From Sphingopyxis sp. 2PD (GTDB lineage: Bacteria > Pseudomonadota > Alphaproteobacteria > Sphingomonadales > Sphingomonadaceae), in the NCBI RefSeq assembly GCF_005503695.1, contig NZ_SCMU01000004.1:106153-170152 (forward strand): 64,000 nt of DNA, read 5' to 3'. This document shows positions 30,451 to 38,835 of the stretch, in pieces. Under the pieces are notes generated by a model, which saw only the letters and a list, made by a program, of their open reading frames with translations, did not search any database and was not told the DNA's origin. The number at the start of each line of letters is the position of its first letter. Positions within the stretch are counted from its first letter, which is position 1. Both the position numbers and the translations under genes were made by a program.

Positions 30451-31230
30451 TCAGCTGCCCTTTTTCTTCCGGTGGCTTTCAAGGTCGAGCACGGCATTCT
30501 CGCCGCCCTCGGGCATCAGCCCCAAACGACGCGCGACTTCCTGATAGGCTTCGACTTCGCCGCCGAGGTCGCGGCGGAAGCGGTCCTTGTCGAGCTTTTC
30601 GTTCGTCGTCATGTCCCATAGACGGCATCCGTCAGGGCTGATTTCGTCGGCCAGGATGATGCGGCTGAAGTCGCCTTCGTAAAGCCGCCCGAACTCCAGC
30701 TTGAAGTCGACGAGCCGGATGCCGACCGCGGCGAACATGCCAGACATGAAGTCGTTGATGCGGATCGCCATGTCCTGAATATCGTGAAGCTCGTCCTGGC
30801 TGCACCAGTTGAAGCAGGCGATATGCTCCTCGGCGACGAGCGGATCGCCGAGCGCGTCGTCCTTGTAGCAATATTCGATGAGCGTGCGCGGAAGCTGCGT
30901 CCCCTCCTCGATCCCGAGGCGTTTCGATAGCGTCCCCGCGGCGACGTTGCGCACGATCACTTCGATCGGCACGATCTCGACCTGCCGGATCAATTGTTCG
31001 CGCATGTTGAGGCGGCGGATGAAGTGCGTCGGGACGCCGATATTGCCGAGCAATGTAAAGACATGCTCCGAAATCCGGTTGTTGAGCACGCCCTTGCCGT
31101 TGATCGTCCCGCGTTTCTGCGCATTGAACGCGGTCGCATCATCCTTGAAATACTGGATCAGCGTACCGGGTTCGGGACCTTCATAGAGGATCTTGGCTTT
31201 GCCTTCGTAGATCTGGCGGCGACGGGCCAT
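30451..31230 (-). CDS. purC: Phosphoribosylaminoimidazole-succinocarboxamide synthase
   Basis: A 259-residue SAICAR synthetase. It begins [20 protein letters not shown], the family's ATP-binding opening, and contains [35 protein letters not shown] and [14 protein letters not shown], which bind CAIR, aspartate and Mg-ATP. It performs step seven of purine synthesis in the cytoplasm. The start ATG at 31230 is preferred over one three codons upstream. In many alphaproteobacteria purC adjoins purS-purQ; here those genes lie about 10 kb away on the same strand. A family B repeat fills the stretch upstream. Confidence 0.96.
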   Translation of the reverse strand: MARRRQIYEGKAKILYEGPEPGTLIQYFKDDATAFNAQKRGTINGKGVLNNRISEHVFTLLGNIGVPTHFIRRLNMREQLIRQVEIVPIEVIVRNVAAGTLSKRLGIEEGTQLPRTLIEYCYKDDALGDPLVAEEHIACFNWCSQDELHDIQDMAIRINDFMSGMFAAVGIRLVDFKLEFGRLYEGDFSRIILADEISPDGCRLWDMTTNEKLDKDRFRRDLGGEVEAYQEVARRLGLMPEGGENAVLDLESHRKKKGS

Positions 31231-31356
31231 GGCGGTCAACTTTCTGTCGGAACCAAATGAATGGCCCCGGCAAGCGACTCAGGAAGAGGCGGCGCCGGGG
31301 CGGTCGGGCGGCCTATAGCGTCAAAGCAAGGGCGCGTCATCCCCGGCGTGGCGCTC

Positions 31357-31492
31357 GATCCTCCCTGTCGCGGAGCGATGGGGAGGTGGCAGCGCGAAGC
31401 GCTGACGGAGGGGCGATGGCGCCACCCGCGCTTGCCCCTCCACCACCGCTTCGCGGCGGTCCCCCTCCCCATGGCTTCGGCACAGGGAGGAT
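31357..31492. repeat. Intergenic repeat family B, copy 2
   Basis: GATCCTCCCTGTCGCGGAGC begins and CACAGGGAGGAT ends the element, with GGAGGTGGCAGCGCGAAGCG and CTCCACCACCGCTTCGCGGC inside. It occupies most of the 344-base gap between purC and the enoyl-CoA hydratase gene; nothing else was seen in that gap apart from the hydratase RBS. Confidence 0.88.
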
Positions 31493-31574
31493 TTCCCCTT
31501 ACGTTTACGTCAACTAGAGCTTGCCTTAGTTCCCGGCGCTTGCGACGATGCTGCAAAGCCAAGGAGAGAGATGG

Positions 31575-32498
31575 ATGAGCTTCGACCAGATTCGCCTCGA
31601 CCGCCACGAGGGCATCGCGCTGCTTACGCTGCATCGGCCCGACCGGATGAACGCCTTCACCACCGAAATGATGCTCGAGATCGTTGCCGCACTCGATGAA
31701 TGCGACGCCGACGACGGCGTCCGCGCGGTGATCTTCACCGGATCGGGCGACCGCGCCTATTGCGCCGGCGCCGACCTCGGCCAAGGCGCCGCGACCTTCG
31801 ATTATGACAAGCGCACCGACAAGCAGGCGATCCTGCCGGACGGCATGTCGGCGAGCCCGGTGGCAGAGGATGGCACGATCGACTGGTCGCACCCGCTGAT
31901 CCGCGATTCGGGCGGGCGCGTGTCGATGCGCATTTTCGACTGCAAGAAACCCGTGCTCGGCGCGATCAACGGCGCCGCGGTCGGGATCGGCGCGACGATG
32001 ACACTGTCGATGGACGCGCGCCTCGCGAGCGAGACCGCGCGCTATGGCTTTGTCTTTGCGCGGCGCGGTATCGTACCCGAAGCGGCGTCGAGCTGGTTCC
32101 TGCCGCGGCTGGTCGGCATCCAGAACGCCGTCGACTGGTGCTATTCGGGACGGCTGATCGACGCCGCCGAAGCGCATGAAAAAGGCCTCGTCCAGTCGGT
32201 CCACGCGCCGGGCGAGCTGATCGACGCGGCGATCGCGAAGGCGCGCGAGCTGACCGAGCACAGCGCGCCGGTATCGGTCGCGCTCACGCGCCATATGCTG
32301 TGGCGGATGCTCGGGGCGCCGCACCCGATGAGCGCTCACCGCTGGGACAGCCGCGCGATCTTTGCCCGCGGTCGCAGTGCCGACGCGGCCGAAGGCGTGT
32401 CGAGCTTCCTCGAAAAGCGTCCCGCGAACTTCACCGTCAGTGTCGCAAACGACTATCCCTGGTTCGCCGAATTCGAGGATACGCCACCTTATAGCTAG
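31575..32498 (+). CDS. Enoyl-CoA hydratase/isomerase (crotonase) family protein
   Basis: This 307-residue crotonase-fold enzyme starts at the second of two nearby ATGs (31575, MSFDQIRLDRHEGIALLTLH), set by AAGGAGAG. The CoA/oxyanion regions are recognisable: DRAYCAGADLGQG near residue 62 and KPVLGAINGAAVGIGATMTL near 125. The residue positions used as catalytic Glu pair in classic hydratases are not obvious, and there is an insertion (DKRTDKQAILPDGMSASPV), so the reaction may differ. It converts acyl-CoA substrates in the cytoplasm. The 3' end overlaps the convergent phoD by four bases. Confidence 0.85.
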   Translation: MSFDQIRLDRHEGIALLTLHRPDRMNAFTTEMMLEIVAALDECDADDGVRAVIFTGSGDRAYCAGADLGQGAATFDYDKRTDKQAILPDGMSASPVAEDGTIDWSHPLIRDSGGRVSMRIFDCKKPVLGAINGAAVGIGATMTLSMDARLASETARYGFVFARRGIVPEAASSWFLPRLVGIQNAVDWCYSGRLIDAAEAHEKGLVQSVHAPGELIDAAIAKARELTEHSAPVSVALTRHMLWRMLGAPHPMSAHRWDSRAIFARGRSADAAEGVSSFLEKRPANFTVSVANDYPWFAEFEDTPPYS

Positions 32499-34126
32499 GC
32501 CGCGTCATATTTCCGCCGTCCGCGCGCCACGGTCATGCTGTGGGTGCCTTTCAGCACCGGGCTATGGGTGCGGATCGTTTCGACGCTGTGCCAGTTTGCC
32601 GTTACGCGATCACGCGTCAGTTGCACCGTCACATAGCCGCGATCCTGGGTGTTCGCCCATTTGAGCTGCGGCGACGCGGCGCGCAGCGCCGACACCCGCG
32701 CGTCGTCGGAAATGCCGCGCGTATAGCCTTCGTAGCCGGGCGAGGTGACGCTCTGCCCGGCGATCTCGATCCCGGCCGCACGGCCGCCCTCACTGAGGTC
32801 GAACGCCCAGGCGTTGTGCGTATCGCCGGTCAGGGTGACCAGGTCGGCATCGGCGCGCTGGGCCGCGGCGAGCAACCGCGAACGCGCCGCCGGATAGCCG
32901 TCCCACGCGTCGAAGTTGAACGGCAGCCCCGCTTTGGCTGCAAGCTGCGCCGTTTCGACGCGGCGGCGGACAACGTCGGCCATGGTGGCGCCGAACCAAT
33001 CCTTTGATTCGGGCGGCGTGAACAGGCTGCCCATCACCACCTGCTGCGCGCAGACCTGCCAGCGCGTGCCCGCTTTGGTCGAAGCGGCGAAGCCGTCGAA
33101 CAGCCACTTTTCCTGCTCGGCGCCGATCATCTGGCGCGCCGGATCGCGATAGGCGGTTTCGGCGAACTGCCGCAGCCTGGCGGCCGTGTCGCCGCCGCCC
33201 GCCACGATCTCGTCGATCTCGAACGGCTTGTCGCGCCCCGTCACGCGCGTTTCGGGCAGGAAGATCGTCGCGAGGTCGCCGACTTGATAGTCGCGCCAGC
33301 GCGTATCGGCGACCGGCATCCATTCGCGATAGGCGCGCTCGGCAGCAGCCACGCGGTCGGGCCAGCCGCCCTCGCCCGCATTGTGATTTTCTGCCCCGCC
33401 CTTCCAGCTGTCGTTGGTGATTTCATGATCGTCCCATTGCGCGATCATCGGAAACAGCGCGTGCAACCGTGCGAGGTCGGGATCGCTGCGATAGGCGGCG
33501 TAGCGGAGGCGGTAATCGGCGAGCGCCACCATCTCGTGCGCCGGCTGGATCTCTCGCCCCGGCACCGCCTGTTTGAGCGAAGGATAATCGCCGACCGGAT
33601 ATTCATAGAGATAGTCGCCCGCATGGACGACCAGATCGATGTCCTGCCGCGCCGCAGCATGGGCATAGGCGTTGAACCAGCCGAACGGCAGGTTCGAACA
33701 GGAAAAGAGCGCGAGAGTGAAGGCGCTGGTCGGCCCAGCGGGCAAGGTGCGGGTGCGGCCGGTCAGCGATTTGGTGCCGTCGGGGGCGACGAAGCGGTAA
33801 TAATACCAGCGGCCGGGTTCGAGACCCGTAACGACCAGCTTGGCGGTATGGCCGCGGTCGCCCATCGCGGTGACGCTGCCGCCACCCGAAATCTTGGCGA
33901 AATCCGACGTTTCGGACAATTCGGCGGTCAGCATCGTATCGCTGGCGGCGGCGTAGCGCGTCCATAGCAGCACCGAATTCGGCCCCGGCTCGCCGCTCGC
34001 GACGCCATGCGTAAAGCCCTGCGCCATCATCGCCGCCGCCGCGCCGGGCAGCGACAATGCCGCGAGCCCCGCGGTGCCGAGCGCAATCAGCTGGCGCCGA
34101 TCCATTTCGCCCCATTGGTGATGCAT
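32495..34126 (-). CDS. phoD: Alkaline phosphatase D (PhoD), Tat-exported
   Basis: A 543-residue PhoD-family phosphodiesterase/phosphatase. A twin-arginine signal is at residues 9-35 (DRRQLIALGTAGLAALSLPG), so it is folded with its Fe/Ca cofactors before export. A PhoD-N domain (about 40-130) precedes the metallophosphatase core with LVVHAGDYLYEY, QWDDHEITND, VTLTGDTHNAW and SVTSPGYEG, which supply the metal ligands. It releases phosphate from organic esters outside the inner membrane. The start may be Met1 or Met8. No Pho box was identified in the upstream 70 bases. Confidence 0.92.
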   Translation of the reverse strand: MHHQWGEMDRRQLIALGTAGLAALSLPGAAAAMMAQGFTHGVASGEPGPNSVLLWTRYAAASDTMLTAELSETSDFAKISGGGSVTAMGDRGHTAKLVVTGLEPGRWYYYRFVAPDGTKSLTGRTRTLPAGPTSAFTLALFSCSNLPFGWFNAYAHAAARQDIDLVVHAGDYLYEYPVGDYPSLKQAVPGREIQPAHEMVALADYRLRYAAYRSDPDLARLHALFPMIAQWDDHEITNDSWKGGAENHNAGEGGWPDRVAAAERAYREWMPVADTRWRDYQVGDLATIFLPETRVTGRDKPFEIDEIVAGGGDTAARLRQFAETAYRDPARQMIGAEQEKWLFDGFAASTKAGTRWQVCAQQVVMGSLFTPPESKDWFGATMADVVRRRVETAQLAAKAGLPFNFDAWDGYPAARSRLLAAAQRADADLVTLTGDTHNAWAFDLSEGGRAAGIEIAGQSVTSPGYEGYTRGISDDARVSALRAASPQLKWANTQDRGYVTVQLTRDRVTANWHSVETIRTHSPVLKGTHSMTVARGRRKYDAA

Positions 34127-34198
34127 CGCAAATCTCCTCCTCGATCGGCGGGTTCTTTGCCCGGCCTTTGTTACGATTCGGCGCCGCCAGCTTTAGGG

Positions 34199-35350
34199 TT
34201 ACCCCATCACGCCGAGCGCGAGCAGCAGGAACATGAACATCATCACCGAGAACAGGCTGAAAAACAGCAGCAAATTGGTGCGGACAAACGCCCCGAACCG
34301 CGACGAACGATAGGCGCCACGCAGCTGACGATACATGTGGAACGGCACGTAAAGCAGCGCGAAGAAAGTCGCGAGTTCGCCGAAGATCGTCAGGTTGAGC
34401 AGCCGCACCACGACGAACAGCAGCAATATGGACGAGATCGAATAGGTGACGAAGACGAAATGGTCGTAGGTGTGGAAGCGCCGACTGAACGGATAGAGCA
34501 GCCACATGAAAGGGAGCGACAGCGGGATCAGCGCCCAGGCGAATTTATACGCGTTTGCCTGCACCTTGTAGAGCACGAGCGCCGGGTTCGCGAACGCCTT
34601 TTCGAGTCCGCGGTCGATGAAGGGCACGCCCGTGTCGACCTTGTTGCGCGAGATGAAATCGGCGCTCGTTGCCACCTGCTTGACCGGATCGTCGAGCACC
34701 GGGGGGCCCGCGGCGCGATCGGCCGACCGCTCGCTCTTGCTGCGCGCCCGTGCGACGCCAAGATATTCGGCGCTCTTCTGCAATATCTCGCGTTCGCTCT
34801 CCAGCTCCTGACGGCTGGCGGTCGCAATGTCCTTTTTCGCCAGCTCGGTGTCGATCCGGTCGACCTCGCGCTGAATGCTGTCCTTGATCGCGGTCGTCCG
34901 CGTCTGTTCGGCGACGGCCTCGTCAAAGCCCATGCCGTCGTTCAAGCCCCTTCCGAAATCGCCGCTGCCGACCATCGCGAGCACCGCATAGGTCAGGAAC
35001 ACCGCGAACAGGAACAAGGCGAGCGGCGAGATGAAGCGCGCGCGCTCGCCATGGATATAGCGGCGCGTCAGGTCGCCGGGACGCCAGGCGAGGAGCGGCA
35101 GCGTGTTCCAGATCTTGCCCTCGAAATGGAAGATCGCATGGACCAGATCATGCCCGATCGCGCCAAAGCTGCGGTGGACGTCGGCGCGCTGGCCGCAATG
35201 ATGGCAGTGCGAACCCGTCAGGCTGGTGCCGCAATTCAGGCAGCGCACGCTGCCCGGCGATTCGCCCGTACCGCCATGCTGGGGTTCGACCGCGCGGCCC
35301 GCCAGCCCCGCGGTCACCGCCGCCCCGATACCTTCGATATCCCCGCTCAT
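34199..35350 (-). CDS. DUF3667 membrane protein with N-terminal zinc ribbon
   Basis: A 383-residue protein. The start [15 protein letters not shown] at 35350 is chosen because longer frames run antisense through proA. Two CxxC pairs in [18 protein letters not shown] (residues about 37-54) make a zinc ribbon. This is followed by the DUF3667 hallmark [19 protein letters not shown] and a membrane helix. A long soluble, partly coiled loop (about 150-270) and four more helices to the C-terminus complete it. The family is of unknown function and common in sphingomonads and Bacteroidetes. The gene is divergent from proA with about 80 bases between starts. Confidence 0.82.
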   Translation of the reverse strand: MSGDIEGIGAAVTAGLAGRAVEPQHGGTGESPGSVRCLNCGTSLTGSHCHHCGQRADVHRSFGAIGHDLVHAIFHFEGKIWNTLPLLAWRPGDLTRRYIHGERARFISPLALFLFAVFLTYAVLAMVGSGDFGRGLNDGMGFDEAVAEQTRTTAIKDSIQREVDRIDTELAKKDIATASRQELESEREILQKSAEYLGVARARSKSERSADRAAGPPVLDDPVKQVATSADFISRNKVDTGVPFIDRGLEKAFANPALVLYKVQANAYKFAWALIPLSLPFMWLLYPFSRRFHTYDHFVFVTYSISSILLLFVVVRLLNLTIFGELATFFALLYVPFHMYRQLRGAYRSSRFGAFVRTNLLLFFSLFSVMMFMFLLLALGVMG

Positions 35351-35429
35351 GCCGTCTTGCCTAAAGGCGGGCGAGGCTGGGCGCAACGGGACTTTCGGGC
35401 GCCACGCAAAACATGATAGTGGCAGCGCG

Positions 35430-36716
35430 ATGAACGCCGAAGCTCTCTCTGCCCCGCCCCTGCCCAGCGACGCCGCCGCCCTGATCGCCGACATGGGCGC
35501 GCGCGCGCGCGTCGCGGCGAAACGGCTGGCGCTGACCCCGACCGCGGAAAAATCCGCGGCGCTGGTCGCCGCAGCGGCGGCGATCCGCGCCCGTTCGCGC
35601 GAGATCCTCGCCGCCAACGCCGAAGATATGGCCGCGGGACAGGCCAATGGCCTGTCGAGCGCGATGCTCGACCGACTGCGCCTCGACGAAGCAAGGCTCG
35701 CCGGGATCGCCGACGCGATCGACGCCGTCGCGGCGCTGCCCGATCCTGCGGGCGCCGAGATCGACCGCGTGACGCGCCCCAATGGCCTGGTGCTCAGCCG
35801 CGTGCGCGTGCCGCTGGGCGTCGTCGGGATCATCTATGAAAGCCGCCCCAATGTGACCGCCGACGCCGCGGCGCTCGGGCTGATGTCGGGCAATGCCGTG
35901 ATCCTGCGCGGCGGCAGCGAGGCGGTGCATTCGAACCGTGCGATCCATGCGGCTTTTGCCGCGGGCCTCGTCGAAGCGGGCCTGCCCGCCGACGCAGTGC
36001 AACTGGTGCCGACGCAGGACCGCGCCGCGGTCGGTGCAATGCTGCGCGCGCAGGGGCTGATCGACATCATCATCCCGCGCGGCGGCAAAGGCCTTGTCGC
36101 CCGCGTGCAGGACGAAGCACGGGTGCCGGTGCTCGCGCATCTCGACGGGATCAACCATCTCTATATCGACGGCGCGGCCGATCCAGCAAAGGCCGTCGAA
36201 CTCGCGGTCAATGCCAAGATGCGCCGCACCGGCGTCTGCGGCGCGACCGAGACGATCCTGATCGACCGCGCCTATGCAGCGCCGCTCGCCATCGTCGATG
36301 CGCTGGTCAAGGCGGGCTGCGAAGTGCGCGGCGACAAGGGCGTCGCGGCGCTGAGCCCGCATGTCGAGCCCGCATCGACCGGCGACTGGGACACCGAATA
36401 TCTCGACGCGATCGTCTCGATCGCGATGGTTGACGGCCTGACAGGAGCACTCACACATATCGACGCGCATTCGAGCCGCCACACCGACGCGATCGTCACC
36501 GAAGACGCTGCCACCGCCGAACGCTTCCTGAGCGGGGTGGACAGCGCCATCGTCATGCACAACGCCTCGACCCAGTTCGCCGACGGCGGCGAATTCGGCC
36601 TTGGCGCCGAAATCGGCATCGCGACGGGGCGGCTGCACGCGCGCGGCCCGGTCGCACTCGAAGGGCTCACCACCTATAAGTGGCTGGTGCGCGGCACGGG
36701 ACAGGTCCGGCCTTGA
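35430..36716 (+). CDS. proA: Gamma-glutamyl phosphate reductase
   Basis: A 428-residue aldehyde-dehydrogenase-fold enzyme, normal length for ProA. The catalytic cysteine is Cys270 in [36 protein letters not shown] is the NADPH-binding region and the C-terminus has [20 protein letters not shown]. It reduces gamma-glutamyl phosphate to glutamate semialdehyde in proline synthesis. The start at 35430 ([14 protein letters not shown]) follows GGCAGCG and leaves room for a divergent promoter with the DUF3667 gene. proB is not next to it; the following genes are a toxin-antitoxin pair and nadD. Confidence 0.96.
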   Translation: MNAEALSAPPLPSDAAALIADMGARARVAAKRLALTPTAEKSAALVAAAAAIRARSREILAANAEDMAAGQANGLSSAMLDRLRLDEARLAGIADAIDAVAALPDPAGAEIDRVTRPNGLVLSRVRVPLGVVGIIYESRPNVTADAAALGLMSGNAVILRGGSEAVHSNRAIHAAFAAGLVEAGLPADAVQLVPTQDRAAVGAMLRAQGLIDIIIPRGGKGLVARVQDEARVPVLAHLDGINHLYIDGAADPAKAVELAVNAKMRRTGVCGATETILIDRAYAAPLAIVDALVKAGCEVRGDKGVAALSPHVEPASTGDWDTEYLDAIVSIAMVDGLTGALTHIDAHSSRHTDAIVTEDAATAERFLSGVDSAIVMHNASTQFADGGEFGLGAEIGIATGRLHARGPVALEGLTTYKWLVRGTGQVRP

Positions 36717-36720
36717 ATCG

Positions 36721-36740
36721 TTTGTATACAAATGATACAA
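36721..36740 (+). promoter_or_regulatory. Operator-like palindrome before the toxin-antitoxin pair
   Basis: TTTGTATACAAA (36721-36732) is a perfect 12-base palindrome and is followed by a related half-site, GATACAA. It lies five bases after the proA stop and just before the antitoxin ATG, where ribbon-helix-helix antitoxins normally bind their own promoter. Confidence 0.55.
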
Positions 36741-36747
36741 CGCGCTC

Positions 36748-37002
36748 ATGAGCAAGCATTCTGTCATTTCCGCGCGTATCGATGCTGAAACGCTCGAACT
36801 GGTGGACAAAATCGTCGCCGAGCAAGGGCGCAGCCGGGCATGGTTTGTAGCGCAAGCAGTCCGGCACGCCGCCGAACAGGAAGCACGCTTTGCCGCCTTC
36901 ATCCAGGAAGGCCGCGACGACATCGCCGCCAGTCGGGTGGTGGACCATGCCGACGTCCTGAAGATGATGGATGACATGATCGCCGTTCACGAGGCCCGAT
37001 GA
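36748..37002 (+). CDS. CopG/ribbon-helix-helix antitoxin
   Basis: An 84-residue protein starting with the ribbon-helix-helix pattern: a beta strand SVISARIDAETLELVD and helices ending in SRAWFVAQAVRHAAEQEARF. The acidic C-terminal region (DDIAASRVVDHADVLKMM) should wrap the toxin. As an antitoxin it binds its operator as a dimer and neutralises the partner. The stop overlaps the toxin start (ATGA), a classic type II arrangement. A TATACA palindrome lies just upstream. The pair is inserted between proA and nadD and more A/T-rich in its promoter than its neighbours. Confidence 0.87.
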   Translation: MSKHSVISARIDAETLELVDKIVAEQGRSRAWFVAQAVRHAAEQEARFAAFIQEGRDDIAASRVVDHADVLKMMDDMIAVHEAR

Positions 37003-37286
37003 CCCGAATAATCTGGTCGGAAAAGGCCGTTGCCGATCTGGTCGCGCTGAACGATTGGCTTACCGAATATCGGCAGCCGCGGGAGGCAGCCGAATCCATC
37101 CGGGCGATTCGCGATCAGGTCGCTAATCTTGACCGATTCCCTGCGGTTGGCTCGCCCATTTATGCCGGTATGCGCAAGCTTCTGATCAAAGGACAGCCAT
37201 TTGTGCTCTTGTACGAAGTGGCGGATAGTCGCCTTCTGATCCTGCGCCTCGTCCACAACCGCAGCGACTGGCAGTCGCTCCTGTGA
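36999..37286 (+). CDS. RelE/ParE-family toxin
   Basis: A 95-residue protein of the RelE/ParE fold: IIWSEKAVADLVALNDWLTE at the start, VANLDRFPAVGSPIYAGMRK in the middle and LLYEVADSRLLILRLVHNRS at the end. The last stretch is the C-terminal strand pair typical of ParE/RelE toxins. It would inhibit gyrase (ParE) or cleave mRNA (RelE); sequence alone does not decide, although the ordered helix pair favours ParE. It overlaps its antitoxin by four bases, and its own stop overlaps the GTG start of nadD, so toxin and nadD translation may be linked. Confidence 0.87.
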   Translation: MTRIIWSEKAVADLVALNDWLTEYRQPREAAESIRAIRDQVANLDRFPAVGSPIYAGMRKLLIKGQPFVLLYEVADSRLLILRLVHNRSDWQSLL

Positions 37287-37936
37287 TCCCCACCGGCCTC
37301 CTCGGTGGCAGCTTCAATCCCGCGCACGGCGGGCATCGCGCGATCAGCCTCAATGCGATCGAGGCGCTGGGTCTCGACGAACTCTGGTGGCTGGTGTCGC
37401 CGGGCAATCCGCTCAAGCCCAAGGCGGGCATGGCGTCGCTCCCCGCGCGGCTCGGATCGGCACAGCGCATGGCGCGCCGCTCGCCGATCCGCGCGACCGC
37501 GATCGAGGCCGAACTCGGCACGCGCTACACGATCGACACGCTCAAGAAGCTCGTCCGCCTGTACCCCAATCGCCAGTTCATCTGGATCATGGGCGCCGAC
37601 AATCTGGTCCAGCTGCCCCAATGGCGCGACTGGCGGGAAATAGCCCGTTTGATGCCGATTGCGGTAATCGCGCGTCCGGGCTATAACGACCGCGCCCATG
37701 CAAGACGTGCGATGGGATGGCTGCGGCGCTTTGTCCGGCCCGCAGACCAGAAGAAGCATTGGACAGACTGGAGACCGCCCGCCCTCGTGTTCCTGCGATT
37801 TTCGCCCGATGTGCGATCCGCAACTGCGATACGGCAGGCCAACCCCCGCTGGTTCGAACGCTATGAAGGCCGCGCGCTGCGCGACCCGATCACGCGTTCA
37901 TGGCTGGTGGAACCGACCAAGAAAGGACGCATTTGA
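37283..37936 (+). CDS. nadD: Nicotinate-nucleotide adenylyltransferase
   Basis: This 217-residue nucleotidyltransferase has GLLGGSFNPAHGGH (the GxFNPxHxGH motif, His15 and His18) near the start and the C-terminal FSPDVRSATAIR, matching the ISSTxIR class motif with changes. FIWIMGADNLVQLPQWRDW holds the nicotinate-ring pocket. It adenylates nicotinate mononucleotide in NAD synthesis. The GTG start overlaps the toxin stop by four bases. No independent RBS is obvious there, so expression probably depends on upstream translation. rsfS starts within its stop (TTGA overlap), as expected of the nadD-rsfS-rlmH arrangement. Confidence 0.95.
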   Translation: MIPTGLLGGSFNPAHGGHRAISLNAIEALGLDELWWLVSPGNPLKPKAGMASLPARLGSAQRMARRSPIRATAIEAELGTRYTIDTLKKLVRLYPNRQFIWIMGADNLVQLPQWRDWREIARLMPIAVIARPGYNDRAHARRAMGWLRRFVRPADQKKHWTDWRPPALVFLRFSPDVRSATAIRQANPRWFERYEGRALRDPITRSWLVEPTKKGRI

Positions 37937-38331
37937 TCTCCGCCACCCAGGGGGCCGCCACCGGCGCCGCACCCGCAAATGACAGCGTGGAAGCGCTCCA
38001 CGCGCTGATCCTCCACCAGCTGGACGAGGACCAGGCCCAGGAAACCATTTCCATCCCGCTTGCCGGCAAGAGCAGCATCGCCGATCATATGGTGATCGCG
38101 AGCGGCCGGTCGACGCGCCATGTCTCGGCGATCGCCGAAAAACTGGCGCAGCGGATCAAGCAGGAAGCGGGCCGCAGCGTTCGTGTCGAAGGACTGCCCA
38201 ATGCCGATTGGGTGCTGCTCGATGCGGGCGACGTCATCGTCCACCTGTTCCGTCCCGAGGTTCGTAGCTTCTACAATCTCGAGCGCATGTGGTCGTTCGG
38301 CGACGCGCCGCCGGTCACGCTGGCAAATTGA
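37933..38331 (+). CDS. rsfS: Ribosomal silencing factor RsfS
   Basis: A 132-residue RsfS/Iojap protein. The start is TTG at 37933, overlapping the nadD stop, with AAAGGA upstream inside nadD. It shows ILHQLDEDQAQETISIPLAG, DHMVIASGRSTRHVSAIAEK and DWVLLDAGDVIVHLFRPEVR with the conserved FYNLERMW. It binds ribosomal protein uL14 and blocks subunit joining during starvation. Its place between nadD and rlmH is conserved widely in bacteria. The 20-residue N-terminal extension rich in Ala and Thr is not part of the core. Confidence 0.95.
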   Translation: MISATQGAATGAAPANDSVEALHALILHQLDEDQAQETISIPLAGKSSIADHMVIASGRSTRHVSAIAEKLAQRIKQEAGRSVRVEGLPNADWVLLDAGDVIVHLFRPEVRSFYNLERMWSFGDAPPVTLAN

Positions 38332-38406
38332 CGTTTTTGATCTGTTCGGCCTAAAGGCCGACAGAGGCGGCACCAGCCCGCTTTCACCGAAGGTGAACAA
38401 AAACCC

Positions 38407-38835
38407 ATGCTGCTGCACATCATCGCGCGCGGGCGCATCGGGCGCTCTCCCGAGGCCGAGCTGGTCGAGCGCTATATGAAGCGCGTGACCTGGGCGCAGA
38501 AGATTTCCGAGCTTCCCGATACCGGCGGGCGGATGCCTGTCGCGGCAGACAACAGCCGCACCGTGCTGCTGGACGAGGGCGGCGACCAGATGTCGTCGCT
38601 CGAATTTGCGAAACTGCTGGAAAAATGGCGCGACGGCGGGGTGCGCGAGGCGCGCTTCTGCCTTGGCGCCGCCGATGGGTTTACACCCGACGAGCGCGAA
38701 GGTGCCGACAAGGTCATCGCCTTTGGCCGCGCGACCTGGCCGCACCTGATGGCGCGCGCGATGCTTGCCGAGCAATTGTGGCGCGCGACCAGCATCATCG
38801 CGAACCATCCCTATCACCGCGAGGGGCGCCAATGA
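38407..38835 (+). CDS. rlmH: 23S rRNA (pseudouridine1915-N3)-methyltransferase RlmH
   Basis: A 142-residue SPOUT methyltransferase. LLHIIARGRIGRSPEAELVE starts it, NSRTVLLDEGGDQMSSLEFA holds the substrate side, and the trefoil knot has RFCLGAADGFTPDEREGADK, ending in TSIIANHPYHR. It methylates helix 69 of 23S rRNA on assembled 70S ribosomes. The length is about the usual size though a little shorter than some. The start is the ATG at 38407 after GAACAAAAACCC. Its stop overlaps the start of the EnvC-like gene (ATGA), so the run continues. Confidence 0.94.
   Translation: MLLHIIARGRIGRSPEAELVERYMKRVTWAQKISELPDTGGRMPVAADNSRTVLLDEGGDQMSSLEFAKLLEKWRDGGVREARFCLGAADGFTPDEREGADKVIAFGRATWPHLMARAMLAEQLWRATSIIANHPYHREGRQ

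Noticed and set aside
35351..35833. N-terminal extension of the DUF3667 gene through proA
   Set aside because: It is antisense to the conserved proA coding region; the ATG at 35350 starts the recognisable protein.
35361..36977. 538-codon minus-strand frame over proA
   Set aside because: It is the shadow of proA and the antitoxin gene; composition is typical of antisense frames and no domain is visible.
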